The position numbers and the translations under genes are program-made. From NCBI GenBank assembly GCA_024036415.1, contig JAMWET010005075.1, positions 117,501-181,500 of the forward strand: 64,000 nucleotides of DNA, written 5' to 3'. The first letter of the stretch is position 1. Every line of letters starts with the position of its first letter. This stretch comes from Prochilodus magdalenae. Lineage: Eukaryota; Chordata; Actinopteri; Characiformes; Prochilodontidae. Positions 12,006-25,600 of the stretch are shown in pieces. The notes under the pieces were generated by a model. That model ran no database searches. It had not been told where the DNA came from and saw only the letters and a list, made by a program, of their open reading frames with translations.

Positions 12006-12207
12006 GTCCTCACTGTCCAAGACAAATGTGTATCTGCAAAAAAAATCTTTCAGTGCCTGAAAATATAAGGTGTTTTTACTCCAAATGGTTTTGAGCATTT
12101 CTATAGGTCCACTCATGTGACTCTCACAGCTGCCGTTGTCAAATAATGTGGAAAAGTCAAATTGGTCAGAAATGGAGATGAACGCTTCGCTTGGCCGGCG
12201 ATAGTAT
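12006..12207 (+). mobile_element. Miniature inverted-repeat element, family A, strongly decayed copy
   Basis: The left part (CACTGTCCAAGACAAATG then GTATCTGC) matches the CGCTGTCCAAAG..GTATCTCC end of the 4839 copy. The middle (ATTTCTATAGGTCCACTCAT) matches ATTTCTGTTGGTCCATTCAT there. The right part (AAATGGAGATGAACGC..GGCGATAG) fits the other end. The block order is the same but identity is modest. Confidence 0.45.
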
Positions 12208-15200
12208 GCACAGTTGTCGGTCATGATGTTTCACGATATACTTTGCTGTACTGACGTGTTTCGTCTGAACGTAGCTAGGGTCTCTAATGCTCACAGTGTT
12301 GAAGTTTAATAGTATACGTGCATTCATGCTATATCATTTCAGTGCGTAGGGGTTCCAGCTTGCGTGTAGGTGATATATAGTAATATTTACATTTTGACTG
12401 ATAAACATCTCCATAATTCAGGGGATCCAGTGACACTAAAAGGGGAAGCATGCTAACAGGACAGAACATACTGGCTTTGCAATTAATTTGTCTACTACAG
12501 TGCGTGACTAAAGTCATTTTAGCAAACACCCATCATTTTTCTCATAGGGAAGATCAGCTTTTAGTTCTTATCCAGAGCAACTTACAACAGTGCTTAGTGT
12601 TCAGTCAGAGAATCTTTCCTAGCTAGTACAAGGTTAGAGACTGCAGCTGCCAGGGCCAGTGCCAATACCTAGAAAGCAGAATACAGAGTTAAATACAGTA
12701 GGAGGATCTGTTTAGACCTGGCGTCCCTATTATGTTTAAAGCTTTGACTACAGGATGGCATACGGCTTCAGGTCTGTGTTTGCTCAGTAAGTCGAGGTGT
12801 AGCAAAAACCGAGGCTGAAACACATTTTGCTGTGTGTGGTGGTGGCAGTGATGACAGAATGCTCTGTGGTGTTGTATTGTTACGTTTTGAAGTTGCCAGG
12901 TGAACAGAAAGGTCAACATGCTGGTCTATTATTAGCAGTGCATGAATGCCAGAGGCCAACAGTTGTAGTTTGTATCTAAAGGGGCTATAGCCTCCGTTAT
13001 TCAGAGCTGCTTTGTGATTCTGTATTTTATTAGAATACGGTGGACAAATTAGGTTCTTCTGCAGACAGCGATCTCGGCTGCAGGCAAACTTGACTTTATA
13101 CAGATGGAGCAGCTGATAAAGAAGCAGAGCACAGTGTTTTTGCTGTTCCCAGTAACAGTTTAAAGTTAATTTACAGCATACAGAGAGGGAAAACTCAGAA
13201 GGACACAGTCTAGAGAACTCATTAGAGGGTGCAGGGGGATCTTTTGTGGGACTGTGTATGGGAGAGGGAGAGAGAGTGAAAGTTGAGGGGAAGTTGTAGT
13301 GAGTGATGAAGTGATAGAGGGACAGAGATCAGGGAGGAAAGTGAGATTGGATGGGAGGATTAGTGAAGAGGCATTTAGTGGAGTTGGATAAGACATGGAA
13401 TTCTCATGGGAGTGCTGAGAGTAAGTTGAGTAGAACCCTGCTGGAGTGAGCAGGAGTAGAGAACCTGGGTGCTGTGCTATATTTGGTGTGGTATTACTGA
13501 TACACCCTAACCTTGTTTCCCCTCATGTGTTCCTTTATATATTAAGAGTTCGAGAACAGTGGGCTAACATTGTTTGAATTGTACTTCAGTACAGTATGAC
13601 ACCAAACTGACAGACAGGGGAGAGTATCGGAAACTGGGATGCACTGATCTTCACTGTGTTGGCTGATACGGAGTGCTGGTCCAATGTCAAGCATGAAATT
13701 GTTTCAGATTGTTGATTTATGTGTAAATTAACATGAGGCTGTAACACAATTTCTGTACGACTGTATTGAGAAACGTGTACAACAAAGGAGGGTCCTGCTT
13801 ATTGTATGACGGAGACGGATAGTGTTGAGTAAGAATGCTTATTTTGTTCTTGGTGCCAGAATCTTGATGGCGGAATCCAAAATGGTATCAAGCTTGGAAA
13901 TATTTACACCCCTATCGCAAGTATGAGCCATGAGCGGGTCAGTGGCAGCATGTTTGCGTTTCTTTTTCAGTCCACAAAATTCCCCTTTTTTTCTCTTTTG
14001 GAAAAAGTACAAGCTCTGTGTTTGTAGGCCTAAGTGCTGTTGTGCTTTATGCAGAATGCTTAAGAAGGAACGCAGACTGATGAGATGAGCCAATGTCATT
14101 GCTAACTGCATGTCATTGTTTGGTTGGCTGAGGACTTGTTTGCTAGACGTTATTCTTCTCAGGAACACCTTGAACTTGCATACTCAATGTCTGTGTGCTG
14201 TGTATCACTAGAAGACTCCTGAAGTACAGAGAGATCCCTAGCTGGAACATGTGTTCCTATGTCCATAAATCAGATTTAATTACTCCAAGCCTTTCTTTCC
14301 ATTCAGACAGTATAAACAGAGCCGCATTAAGAGGAGTCTGGATGCTCCTGTGTCGCTTGTTATATCAGAAACTTGGCTTCTTGTAAAGTTTTTTTTAAAT
14401 GTTGCTCAGATGCTATTGTATGTTCATTTTGGACTCACTCATGAGGATCCTCCAGCATCTGACAAACCTGAAAAGCATGACGGAGTGGCAATCCCCTCTC
14501 TGAAGATTCTCTTAAAACCTAACCCAGTGACCTACTGGTCTGTTCTTGGATGTGTCAAGTTCCAGTGACCAGCTGCACTGGTGCAGGAAGTAAAGAGACA
14601 TGTAGACGCTCCAGGTAGTTGGAGTGAACCATGAATCTGAACTTGGAGATGCATCATACATTCATTACTAAGCTTGCTGCTTACTTTAAACTTGACCCTA
14701 TTCCTTCTTCTTTGACTTTGCCACGAGGGATGTAACATCTGCAAAATTATTAACGGCCCGTGTGTCTGTGTTACTGTCTTTTGCAGATTAGGAAGTACAG
14801 CTTCCTGCTTGTGCTCCATTAAGGCTGCAGATGCTTTGCGCATCTTCTGTTCCTGTTATTCCCTATAGTTTATATTTGTTTGATATGGTGACCGTTTCAC
14901 CTTGAGGAGGTAGACTAAGTGAATGAGTTATGTAGGGAGAACCCTGGCCAATCAACGTTTACCATCAGTGCCATAGGTCACTCAGACTGTTGGGTCTGTA
15001 AGCATTTGCTGGAAATGAGCGGTGTGTTGGTGTGAAATGTATCCGTCTTAAATATGCAGACACTTGGCTGAATGATGGGAATCTGTCACCCACCTCTTTC
15101 ACGATTATAAGTAATTTTGCTCCAGTTCCCACATTTTTCACTCTAATGTAATTATCCGTAGCAATGAGACCACAGTTCTGTCTTTACGTCAAAACCATTG

Positions 15201-17957
15201 CCAGTGACGGCAAAACCAAAAGAACATTGTTTTTCGTTTAAGGTATGATTAACAGAGAGCTGTTTTATTTGTGGGGAAAGACTATTGTCCAATATGATTT
15301 ACGTTGGACGAGGGAGATTAAGTGTAGGTCTCTGTTGGACATGTCTAGACTACACAGTAATTCATTTTTCACGTTCTGTTATTATGCATAAATGTTCCAT
15401 TGTAGTAACGCAGTGTGAGTAGAGGAAAACGTCAGATTTAATATGTTAAAATGCGCCTGTTTGCGTCTTAGCCAGAATTTGACTTATTTAAAACAAAGAT
15501 CCATGTGGTGTGACATCACACTTGAGCCTCAGTTTGAGCCCGGTGGTCTTGGCAAAAAAAGAAGACACTTACCACAATAGAAAATCATCTCAATTTGAAC
15601 CAGATAACTGGAATATTGTTTGAAAATATCATTCACCCCATTGAGGGACCAATATTTAAATGTGTGGTGTGTTATTTTTATTTTTATTTTTTTGCAGCTA
15701 CTAATGAAGCCACTTTGTCTTCAAAGCATTGTGGTTGATGGTGTCCAGATTATAACGTTTACTTCCATTTGCTACCATTAAACTGCGTCATTTCCCCTTA
15801 ATTCATGTCGCAACATGAATGAGGAGGTAGGTATTAATTTTGGGTACGATGCCTGTTCTAGTACCGCATTTGGCAACACATAACAGGGTGTTTTGTTTTT
15901 TTTCCTCCATATACGTTTTAACACCATACTGTTGATGCATTCGTACAGCAATGTAAGCTAGAACGGAAAAATGTCAGCAGTTGAATGGTCATGGCGGGCA
16001 GATTAAATTGGAAGTTCTTTGCATCATTGGACCCTCACTCTCTCTGACTTGATTTGTAGCTTTGGGTAATATAAGAGTGTCTGTATGTTCCCTACACTCT
16101 ACAGGCTGCAAGCCCAGCCGTGACATGGCATTCACCTCACTGACCTTGGCATTGGTACACACCCCTTGCACACCCCCTGAACTGCTACCCTCACTAAACG
16201 CCCACCCCCTGCCCTCTCCTTAACGTCTCAAATGCCAAACAGTTCCCTTCCCAAATTAGCTAGACCTTAGTCAGGATTTCAGATGACCTGATACTTGTGC
16301 CTTTTTCTTAGAAGAAGGAAGTTCAGAGCAGGGAGTCTTTACTCTTACTGGATCAGACTAGATCTGTGAATGCTAGCTCTGCTGTCTGGGGAATCTATGT
16401 GTTGGTGACTTTGAACTCCCTCATACTTTACGGTAGAGCAAATAACCCATACCTTTTCAGTTATCATTAAAATCAGCATCATGCTATGCATAGACCATAG
16501 TTATGCCCAAGTTCTGTAGGTTCTGTTCCCTATAGGGCCTCTGTTCTCTTCTCTGAAACTGCTGTGTGGAGGAATGTTTAAATATCCTACTTTGATCTAT
16601 AGCTGGTCTGGTACATTCCCCCACATAGGACTTAAGGGATAAGGACTTTATGGTAAGGTTTTTAACATGTTTTGAGAGGGTTATTGATACATGGGCGTTG
16701 GCTCCAAGATGGTAATAGTGGGATTTCTTTAGAAGTCCATTGACACCTATGGACGCCGATGGGGCCGCTCTTGTTTGAAAGGAGTATCCCTTCTACTGAC
16801 CACCTGAGTAAACTCTTAGATAGACCTAACAAATGAAAGCATGCAGGGAGAACAGTGTGGAGCATTCTGTAGGGCTTCATAGACTTTAGAGCAAAACAAT
16901 GTGCAAGTTTAAGATTCAAAGAGTTTATCTCGTATTCAGTAGCTTCAGTAAACCCCTTAAATAAATCTGCATAATTCCGATTCTGAGTAAAGGCGTCCTG
17001 CTTTTTCATGCTAAATGCTGTTTATCATTTACTTATTTTTATTTCTCAACCTAACTGATAAGTGCACCTAGGCCACGTTCAATTTTTGAAAGCCATTAAC
17101 TGGAAAATTAGGCCCACCGTCATTACATGGTGAGTCCAGCCACCTATAAGCAAGCCAAAGGTTTTTGTCAACAATGCAATGCCTAGGTAGGTACCTCTTG
17201 GTGTCATTTCATAGGCTTGGAAATATTGATTTTTGAATCCTGTTAGCTTATCAGTGAGCTTAATACACATTACATGCATGAATAATAACATATAGATTTT
17301 GTCCCTCCCTGAGTGACACAACTCCCTCTCTATTCTTTTCCTTTCTTTTTGCTGTTTCCTTGGCTAAATACTGTTGTTCTTTCCTTGTGCTCTGCGTGTA
17401 GATATTTGCGAAAGCTCAGCTGGTCCAGATCTGTGAAAACAGGATATGTGAAACCAGAAACTCTGGAAAAGCTGAAGCAGCATTTTAGATATGGCATACA
17501 TCTTCAACAGGAATCTATGTGTCAAAGATCATTCATTGACCAATGAGTTTACTAATTAACAGTCTGGTGAATTCTTTTTACAGACAGTAGACAAACACCC
17601 AATAATACACATTGCTCAGCTCCTGAGCCTTTTTTTGGTTCAGCAGTTAGTAATCACCAGCAGCCTGACTCTACACTTGTCATTGTGGTGAAATCAAATC
17701 ATTGTTCCTGGGAGGGTGACCTGACCCTCGGTGTACATGGGGGTGGTTAAAGCAACACGTCTCTGGTACTCATGTTCTATTCTGCAGTGGGACAACATGT
17801 GCTGGCTTGTTTTAAAAAGTCACATGCTTCAGCTTGTTGTGGCCATGCTTGGATACTCTCTCTAGCTGTGTGCTTGTACGAGGGAGTAATAGCACAGTGT
17901 GAGCTTTTCTGTGTTGGTGGAGATGCACAGCAAATGACCTTTGAGTGACCACATGCA

Positions 17958-18330
17958 TATGTGTAGAGATGCACCAATCCATTAATAGGAAATCAGTTGA
18001 TATCAACTGATTAATTCACTCGGCTGGATCAGGCATCGGATAATTGGGCCGATCCCCACTTTAATTAGTTAGCGATGTGTGCTATGCCGTCAATGGCATG
18101 TTTGAGGGGTGCCTGTAGACTGTCTCACCTCAGCAAGGCTCGACCCTACGAAGTGATCTAACAGTTCCCCAGCAGAGTGGACTCAATGTGCAGAGGAAAA
18201 ACTTGCAAACGGGGAACAACAAAGGCTGTCCTCCGTGCTCAACGAAGCAAAACAAACTATTTCCCTCACAATGAAACCCCCTAACCCTCGTCTGTACTTC
18301 AGCGGTGTGAGTGCACCTTTACTTGCTAGT
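17958..18330. mobile_element. hAT-like repeat fragment
   Basis: It begins TAGAGATGCACCAATCC, the kind of terminus seen on many fish hAT-derived repeats, followed by the internal GATATCAACTGATTAATTC and ATCGGATAATTGGGCCGATC, which look like their subterminal palindromes. The far boundary is not resolved. Confidence 0.4.
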
Positions 18331-19128
18331 CACGAGAGACATGTGCACGTGGCTACCTGAACTCAACAATGAGCAACCAATGGCCGGGATTCTCATGCTT
18401 AAGTAGCTTGAGCTGGAGGTGTTGGCGTTTGCCGCTTGATTGCTCATTGATTGCCTGTTGTCTCCCCCGAGTGGCTGGAGGAACCCAAGACCGTACTCGT
18501 ACACCTTACATAAATCCATCCTTTTCTCCTTCGGCCTTTAACTCTTCCGAACATAAGGGTCTTTTCCAACAAATTGGTTCTACTTAGAATATGTCCAAAA
18601 CCTACGAGAGCTTCAGTTTGGTTATCTGGCCTTTAAATGAGAGATGAGGGATGATTTGTTTGAGAATTCATACTTTTTGTTTTCTTTGCCTCTCAGGATA
18701 CTCTTTATTGCCAAATCTCTTCATTGCTTTGCCAAGTGCTGTGTCTCTGTCCTGTTTCTTAGGTGTTGAAACCTCCTTTATTAATAATGGATAAAACTAA
18801 ATCCTGGATGGATAGTGTTGGATGGTTATTGATGAATTTGAATTGACATCAAAAGATAATTCACACCAACGCACATAATATAATCTCCTTTGTGACCGTG
18901 AAAGTCACTCCTGTTCTTTGGTGCTAAACACAATATGATACGGATCCTCCATAATATCCTAAACCTTCTATAACGCCTGATAAGAGAAATGTGGCCTTGC
19001 AGGATGTGGCCTGACGTGAGTGTCTACGAGTTCCTGTTCATATGAGAAATTTAATTTGTACAGGTGTGGTGGAAAAGGTCCGCCACCTCAGAAGGCACCT
19101 TCCTTTACTTAGTGTTTTTCTTTACTTA

Positions 19129-19133
<5 letters not shown>

Positions 19134-19210
<77 letters not shown>
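19134..19210. repeat. (TA)n microsatellite
   Basis: 77 bases of perfect TA alternation. Confidence 0.95.
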
Positions 19211-19214
<4 letters not shown>

Positions 19215-21184
19215 CTTATTTTTCTCTCTCCTTTTATATTGATTGATGGTCTGCTAAGGCGTGCAGCGTAAATTGCTGTAGTGACACAGCACCCAAAAAA
19301 AGGTTCATCATGAGACAGAAAATCCAGGATTTTTATTGTTGGCTAACTAGGCAGAAATTTCTGCGTTGTGAGGCAGGTATGTGAGGCCCATTGTTTTGTG
19401 ATGTCTAGCTACAGTGCTATTCTTGGATATCACCCATGTTAAATAACGAGTTATCCATTTTCTTTGGCACATTTGTTCTTACTGTCACTAAAATATTGGT
19501 CCTCATCCTTTCCGGTTGTTGCAGTCACCACAAATAGTTGGGATTGTTTATGTTACCGGTCACAGTAGGTGCCGCCTACGCACTCCATGACGTTCTGTGC
19601 ATGCACGTTTCCACAACAAGGAATCAGTAAATCAGGGATACAGACCTGTTGAGTTTGGAGCAAGCACACAAGCAAGCACACAGTGTTTGCTGACAGTTTC
19701 TGTTTGTTCAGTTTGATAAAGCCTGAGTGTCAGTACTTCACACTAATGACACCACAGGTCATGTGTACACATTCACTCACGAATGCACTGTTAGTGGTTG
19801 CCTAATAGTTTAAGCAATTGCGTCAGCCTGCGAGTTGTAGTCCCTGTTGCATTACTCTGAAGGATAAGTCCACTCCCAGAAGGAAGTGTTGCATTGCCGT
19901 GCTATTCAGAAGGAAGATGGAGGTTACCAGGAACAATAAATGATCAATTTATTCTCTCAGTGTTTTGAGTCACTCGATGACAGTCTGGCACGACACCATT
20001 GCAGTATTTGGGGACATTGACGCGGTGTTAGGGGCAGTTGTCGCTACTGTCTGCTGCAGGTAGTCCTGCGTCGTGCAGCCATTTGCTAATGGTTGTGTCG
20101 CTAACAGGATTATTCTCTGTTGGTTCGGCCAGGTCCATTGTAATATCAAATGAATGCATGAGTTTGAGTTGTGCATTTGGTTATTCACACATTCCTCAAC
20201 AGAAGAGTGGTGCTGTCTGAGAGCTCAGTGGGTAGCCTCTAAATGTTAAGTGAGCTTATATTGGGGAAACGGAAATATATCATCACTCTTCCTTTTTCTT
20301 CCTCTGTCCTAGTGTAATCTACAGGCCACCCTTTCCCTCTCCAAAGACTCAGCTTTGACCTTTTGGGTTTGACCTTTTGAGGCCCAGAGAGATGCTTGGA
20401 AAGAAAAAAAAAAAAAAGAGGGCTTCTCACTGCCCCTCAACAGCGTAGGCTCATTGGACATTGTGGTGTCCAGTGCCTCCGTTTCATTTCTTGGCAATTC
20501 TCCAATTACACATACCATCTAGATGTCTGGCATTCTTTCTTAGATTAACTGTATTCACCTTAAATCAGCCAAGAGGCCTGTGCGTGTTTTATGGTGGGAG
20601 CCTCGCTCTTGGTTTGAATGTGCAGGCATGTGTGTCTAATGTGGTTTGTATAGTGAGTGATGGCCTTGTGGTTAATGAGGTACAGTTGGCAGCTCCTACA
20701 GTATGGTGCACAACTCCGACATGGTGTGGGTGCACAGTGCACCTTGAGCCTATTTGAGCTGCATATGTTTCACCAGAGGAGGTCCAGTCCATGTGACAGA
20801 AAATATATAACCCGGATTAAATGCTGTGCAGGTGTATGTCTGAAATATCTCCAATTGTCAAATGTTGTGTGGCTAAATGCCAAATATGGCAAAACAATAC
20901 AGTGGAGATTAAATTTTACCTGGTCGAAATGATGGGTCATCATATTGTATTATTACCATTAGAATTACGTAACCAGTTCCACACAGCTGATAGAGGGTGT
21001 AGAGGTTAAAGGATAACCAACTGACTTTTGTTTTGTTCCTGTTAGCAGTAGTTAAAGAGTTACGTGTGTGTGTGGTTAAACATTGTAGAGATCGTGAACT
21101 GTAGCTGTAATGATGCAACTACATCATGTTCACAACATGTGCTCAATCATCTGATTATAACTTCTCAGTGTTGGATAGGAATGG

Positions 21185-22255
21185 GTGACAAACTAGGAGT
21201 CAACCAATATGGTTATTTCAGAGCAGATACCAGTAACCAATTTTTGAGGCCGATATTCATTTAAAATAAATTTAATGTTTATAGTGAGAAAATTTACTCC
21301 CCTCTTACATTAAATGGATTAAATGGACATCAGAGTCTAATAAACACAAAGTGCATTGAGTTTTCTAAACTCTAAAATGTAAACTTTTTAATAGTTGTGA
21401 TAAAGAAATTGATTTAAAAAGGGATCAGAAGCTTTAAATTAATGTGTGAAAATATTTATAGTCTTATATAAAACAGATAAATGGTATCAGGCAGTGATGG
21501 TGTTGAAAGGTCTCATCGGTGTTGAAAGGAAGCAAAGCCTTTTCAGTATATGGGTGTCGAGGACCGCCTAGGTTAAAGACTAAAACCTGTATTAATCCTG
21601 CACTAACTGGTTACATGGAGCTGTAAATGTATTACAGAGCGATGATGCAACTAGTAAAAACTGCCAACAAAAAATAACAAATAGAATATAAATGTTGATT
21701 TGGGTTTGATTTTGTTTTTGTTCAACCAAAATGCAATTAAAACGCAGTAGCTGGATGTATTGAAGTTGTCAAATGTCTTTACTTTTATCAAGCGAAATTA
21801 GAAATAAATGTATAAATGTAAACTTATTGAATATAATAATGCATTGTGATTTTATTTTGCTGCTTTCTGAAGGCTTGTCTGCTTAAATTAAACTGCTACG
21901 GCAGCAGTGTGGGTCTATGTTGTCTGTTCCACACAGAAGTCTCACTCTCACTCTTTGCCAGGGGGAGTTTTGCCAGGGTACAGGGCGGCCCAGAGACCAA
22001 ATGTTTAAATGCTGATTGGTTGTACTAGATGAATCGTCCACATGTCTGACGATAAGTAGTGCTGTGGGCAGGAGATCGGGCCAAACCAAAGAAGTGTGTT
22101 TTTACGATAACATTACCGTCCAATATATTTAAAAAAGAAAAAGAAATGAAAGAAAGAAAGAAAAAACTTTTACGGGCGAGGAAGCAAGTTCACATTTATA
22201 TTCCTACCATCACAACAAAGCTGAATATCTGCTCCAATTGATTATCGATCAACCG
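21185..22255. mobile_element. Possible hAT-type non-autonomous element
   Basis: The left end reads GGAGTCAACCAATATGG with AGCAGATACCAG shortly after. The reverse complement of the right end reads GCGGTTGATCGATAATC with AGCAGATATTC shortly after. The repeated theme (GTCAACC..AT..AGCAGATA) in inverted orientation suggests terminal and subterminal repeats of a roughly 1.07-kb element. There is no transposase frame, and the exact boundaries and superfamily are uncertain. Confidence 0.35.
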
Positions 22256-22657
22256 CTACAGCAAACCCGTGTGATATCCTTCTGGTGTGGGTTCATACCA
22301 AATTCTTCCTCTGCAGGCTAATATTGATCTTCAGGCTGCTCAATAAGTAACATTCAGGCCTTGATATATAATTGTAATAGACCATAAAATATTGCTTATG
22401 AAGGTTATTTCATATTATCTACCCAGCTGTTTAAAAGTTGTAACTGGCCAGCAATTTGTAGTTTTCAAGTTGGGTGTGTTTATTTCTGGGCCATTTTTGG
22501 GCTTTTGGGTTTCTTGAGCGCAGACACCTTACTGCTGCTTATACTGGGTTATATGCTGTGCCTTGTTACTGTTCAGTGACTGTAGACATGCCTTAGTGAA
22601 ACTTTTTAATATAGGCCTGTTTCTCTGACGTACTTGCTGTTTCTTGTCTTCTCACAG

Positions 22658-25600
22658 ACTGACCAAGTGTGTGTGACGCTTATCTGAGCCTGCCTTTCCT
22701 GCTCCTGACCAGCACGTGCAGCAATGCCTCCAGCGACAGGCGGTCCCGTGGGGTATACACCCCCAGAGGGTGGCTGGGGTTGGGCTGTGGTGTTTGGAGC
22801 CTTCATCAGCATTGGCTTCTCCTACGCCTTCCCAAAATCCATCACGGTCTTCTTCAAAGAGATTGAGCAAATCTTCAATGCCACCAGCAGCGAGGTCTCC
22901 TGGATCTCCTCCATCATGCTGGCTGTCATGTACGCAGGAGGTCAGTCACTCTTTCCTCCTTCCTTTTTCATTTTCTTATCTAAATCAGCTATGTTGCTCT
23001 TTCTCTCCCTCTCCTAGCAGTCTGCTACAGTGAAACAAAACCAAACAAACACAGCTGTGCTTGTATTTCATTTCTGACCTGCTGTCCTCTTTTGATATGC
23101 TACTGGAAGCATGTCCTTGTGTGTGAGCAGTGTCTCGGATAGCTGGGTAAAAAGTCAGAAATTAAGGCCACCAAGTAGCCTGTTGAACTTTTGACTTATC
23201 TGGTTAATCGAGGACCTGCTCAGAGTGTGTGGTGGGGGGCAAGGACCCATATGTTTTCACGCCAGTTGCTGCACTTTGCCAGAATTTCCAAAAACAATAG
23301 CAGGGGAAAGGGGACAAAGCAAACTAAAATTGTCAAGGGGGACTTGACTGACGAGCCTGCTTTTAAAACATGACATGCAAAGTGAATGGGAATGTTGGTG
23401 TCTTTTTATAAAAAAAAAAAAAAATTCTGATATAAAAATGGCAAAATACCTGTACTCACCCACCACTGTTACAATGTGACGTCGTATGGTTGAAATGGGT
23501 ACTGGTAGTACGGTTTTTCTCTTAAGTAATTTTATTCACTAGCTAAAATTAGAGGCTAAACGATGTATTGGAGTTAAATGAGACTTGCTGCTCCACTCAG
23601 TTGACAAGATTGCACTCATTTAATTCAGCAACATAAATAGCAACCTACTAGAAAAAGGATTGTTTCTATTTGTAATACTAAATCACTTGTTATAGGTTTA
23701 TACAATACGTTTGAATGCTACTGGACACGTATATCATTAATGGTTATCTTTTAAAACAGATTGGTGTATTCACAGCTAGATTCCAGTCTTTCCACTTTGT
23801 AGCAAGGTTCTTCGCTACAAACGACAGACAAAAGTCTTTTTAAAATCAAAAGCATGCGAACATGGTTGTTTGTTGATCTCTCAGAGTATCTAGGTAGTGG
23901 ACATCCATGTGACCTGAAGAGGAATGCAATGCGAACAGTGACCCACATTCTGAGGGAAGTGGTTAAAAGTTTCATGAGCATGGTAAAAGGCAGGGAGGTC
24001 CTATTTCTAAGGGTTTTAATTGCTAGTTGAGCTCGAGTCACCCCGGAGACTATGTGGATGTACAGCATAGAACAGTGGATTGTGGTTCTGGAGCTTTTGT
24101 AAACCTCTACAAATATGTGTTGCTGCAATACTGATTTATGTGGACCACGTAGAGTAATAACTGTTCATGTATCCGCATCCATATTGGGTGTTGTGTAACT
24201 GGAAAATGAATGGATCTCTGTATCAGCCTGGAATTTCAATGTCGCACTGTCCGTTCCAGCTATCATAAAATGATACTGAATACTAGAGGTGTAAGGGGAA
24301 AGTTGAGCTGTTAAATAGAGCAGCATCCCTCATCTCTCGTTTAGAGTGGTACTTGAGTGAATGCAGTTGCATGGCTTCTGAACATGGCAGTTTTCATAGG
24401 AAGGTTTTGTTTTGGTTGTCATGGTAACAGGGATTTCCTGTGAAATTCAGGTCTTCCCACTGACGCAGGGCAGCTGTGTGAAACGGGGTATGATTCAGCA
24501 ACCCATATGCGCAGATATTGGGATGTGTGTGTCGGTGGTCAGTTATTTCTTAATAAAAGTGAAAATTGACACATACCACAAAACTGTGTTTCTTAAATGC
24601 ATCTAGAGTCTTTGGTGTGGCTAAACTACACTACCCATGAGTGAAAGGCAAGTTTACAACTTCCTGGTATCTTTAAAAGATGTTGGTTACATAGTACAAG
24701 CTTTTCAGGGAAACGTGTATTCAAAGGAACACGGCACCTGGAAGTGCCACGTTCTTGATGAAGTAGTAAGAGGTGAAGGCGCAGGATGACTTCAGTGTGG
24801 TGAACTACCCACTCAGCATTACTCATACTGGGAGGGCTACACACACACAGCCTCGAGTACACGAGTTCCTGCACGTAGCCTTTATTTCACTCAAAGGCGC
24901 TCGCATCACTGAACGTGTTGACCCTAAAGCCGCAGATCCTCTTGCTCCCAGGGGGTGAGGGGAGAATATAATAGCCCTTTGATTGAATTAGTGTATTCAG
25001 TATCTGTCAGGTCAGCAGTGTTGTTTGGGAGGTGGGGCGGGGGGGTTGGGGTTTTTCCCCTCCCCTTTTATACTTTTTCTAAATAGCTGGTCAGTAAATC
25101 AGTGTTTCAGTGGTTATGAAGCACTAATAGAAAGTCTATAAGTTTTCAAAGGTGGGAGTGGCTGTTCAATTTGAACACGTCCACACAGAGTAGAAAACTG
25201 TTTGGTTTATTCTGTCAGTCTTGCAGGAGGAATTACAAACTTTCTGTGTTGTTTAGTTAAATAAACTCTGTGGTTTGATGTGAATTACTATGTTTTAGAG
25301 AAACTTGGCTAGTCAGCATCATTCACAGTGGTTGTTGCTGGAATCGGACACCTGAACAATAAAATGTCTAAAAATTCACCTTGGAGATTAAATGGTTGCA
25401 GACGCTTTGCGTTCCAGCTTAGACAGTCTTAAGAGGTTCAGGCCTTCAACTGCTTCATATGAAATTTAATCAACGGCCTAAATTACCACATTAAAGGAAA
25501 AATGTAAAAGATGATGCAACCCATGTCCAGTCCGTACCTCAAACGGGCAACCCAGTCCCTCCTCCTCTTTAACAGGTGTCTGCTTATCAGTCTACAAGAC

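Larger units (their letters stand above)
8700..22657 (+). other. Long stretch without coding exons; probable slc16a1 intron 1
   Basis: No convincing exon was found in these 14 kb. They contain the local duplication at 9335-9840, a degraded family-A miniature element (12006-12207), a (TA)n array (19134-19210), hAT-like fragments (17958-18330 and 21185-22255), and a short hAT-like end near 13636-13700. A segment at 17397-17546, preceded by a good polypyrimidine tract and TAG, is open for about 47 residues but has no recognisable protein. If the 8.5-kb promoter belongs to slc16a1, all of this is its first intron. Confidence 0.45.

Noticed and set aside
16662..17009. 115-residue minus-strand frame
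   Set aside because: No recognisable domain, low coding character and no nearby promoter or splice signals.
23751..24128. 125-residue minus-strand frame in slc16a1 intron 2
   Set aside because: No family features and no matching splice signals.
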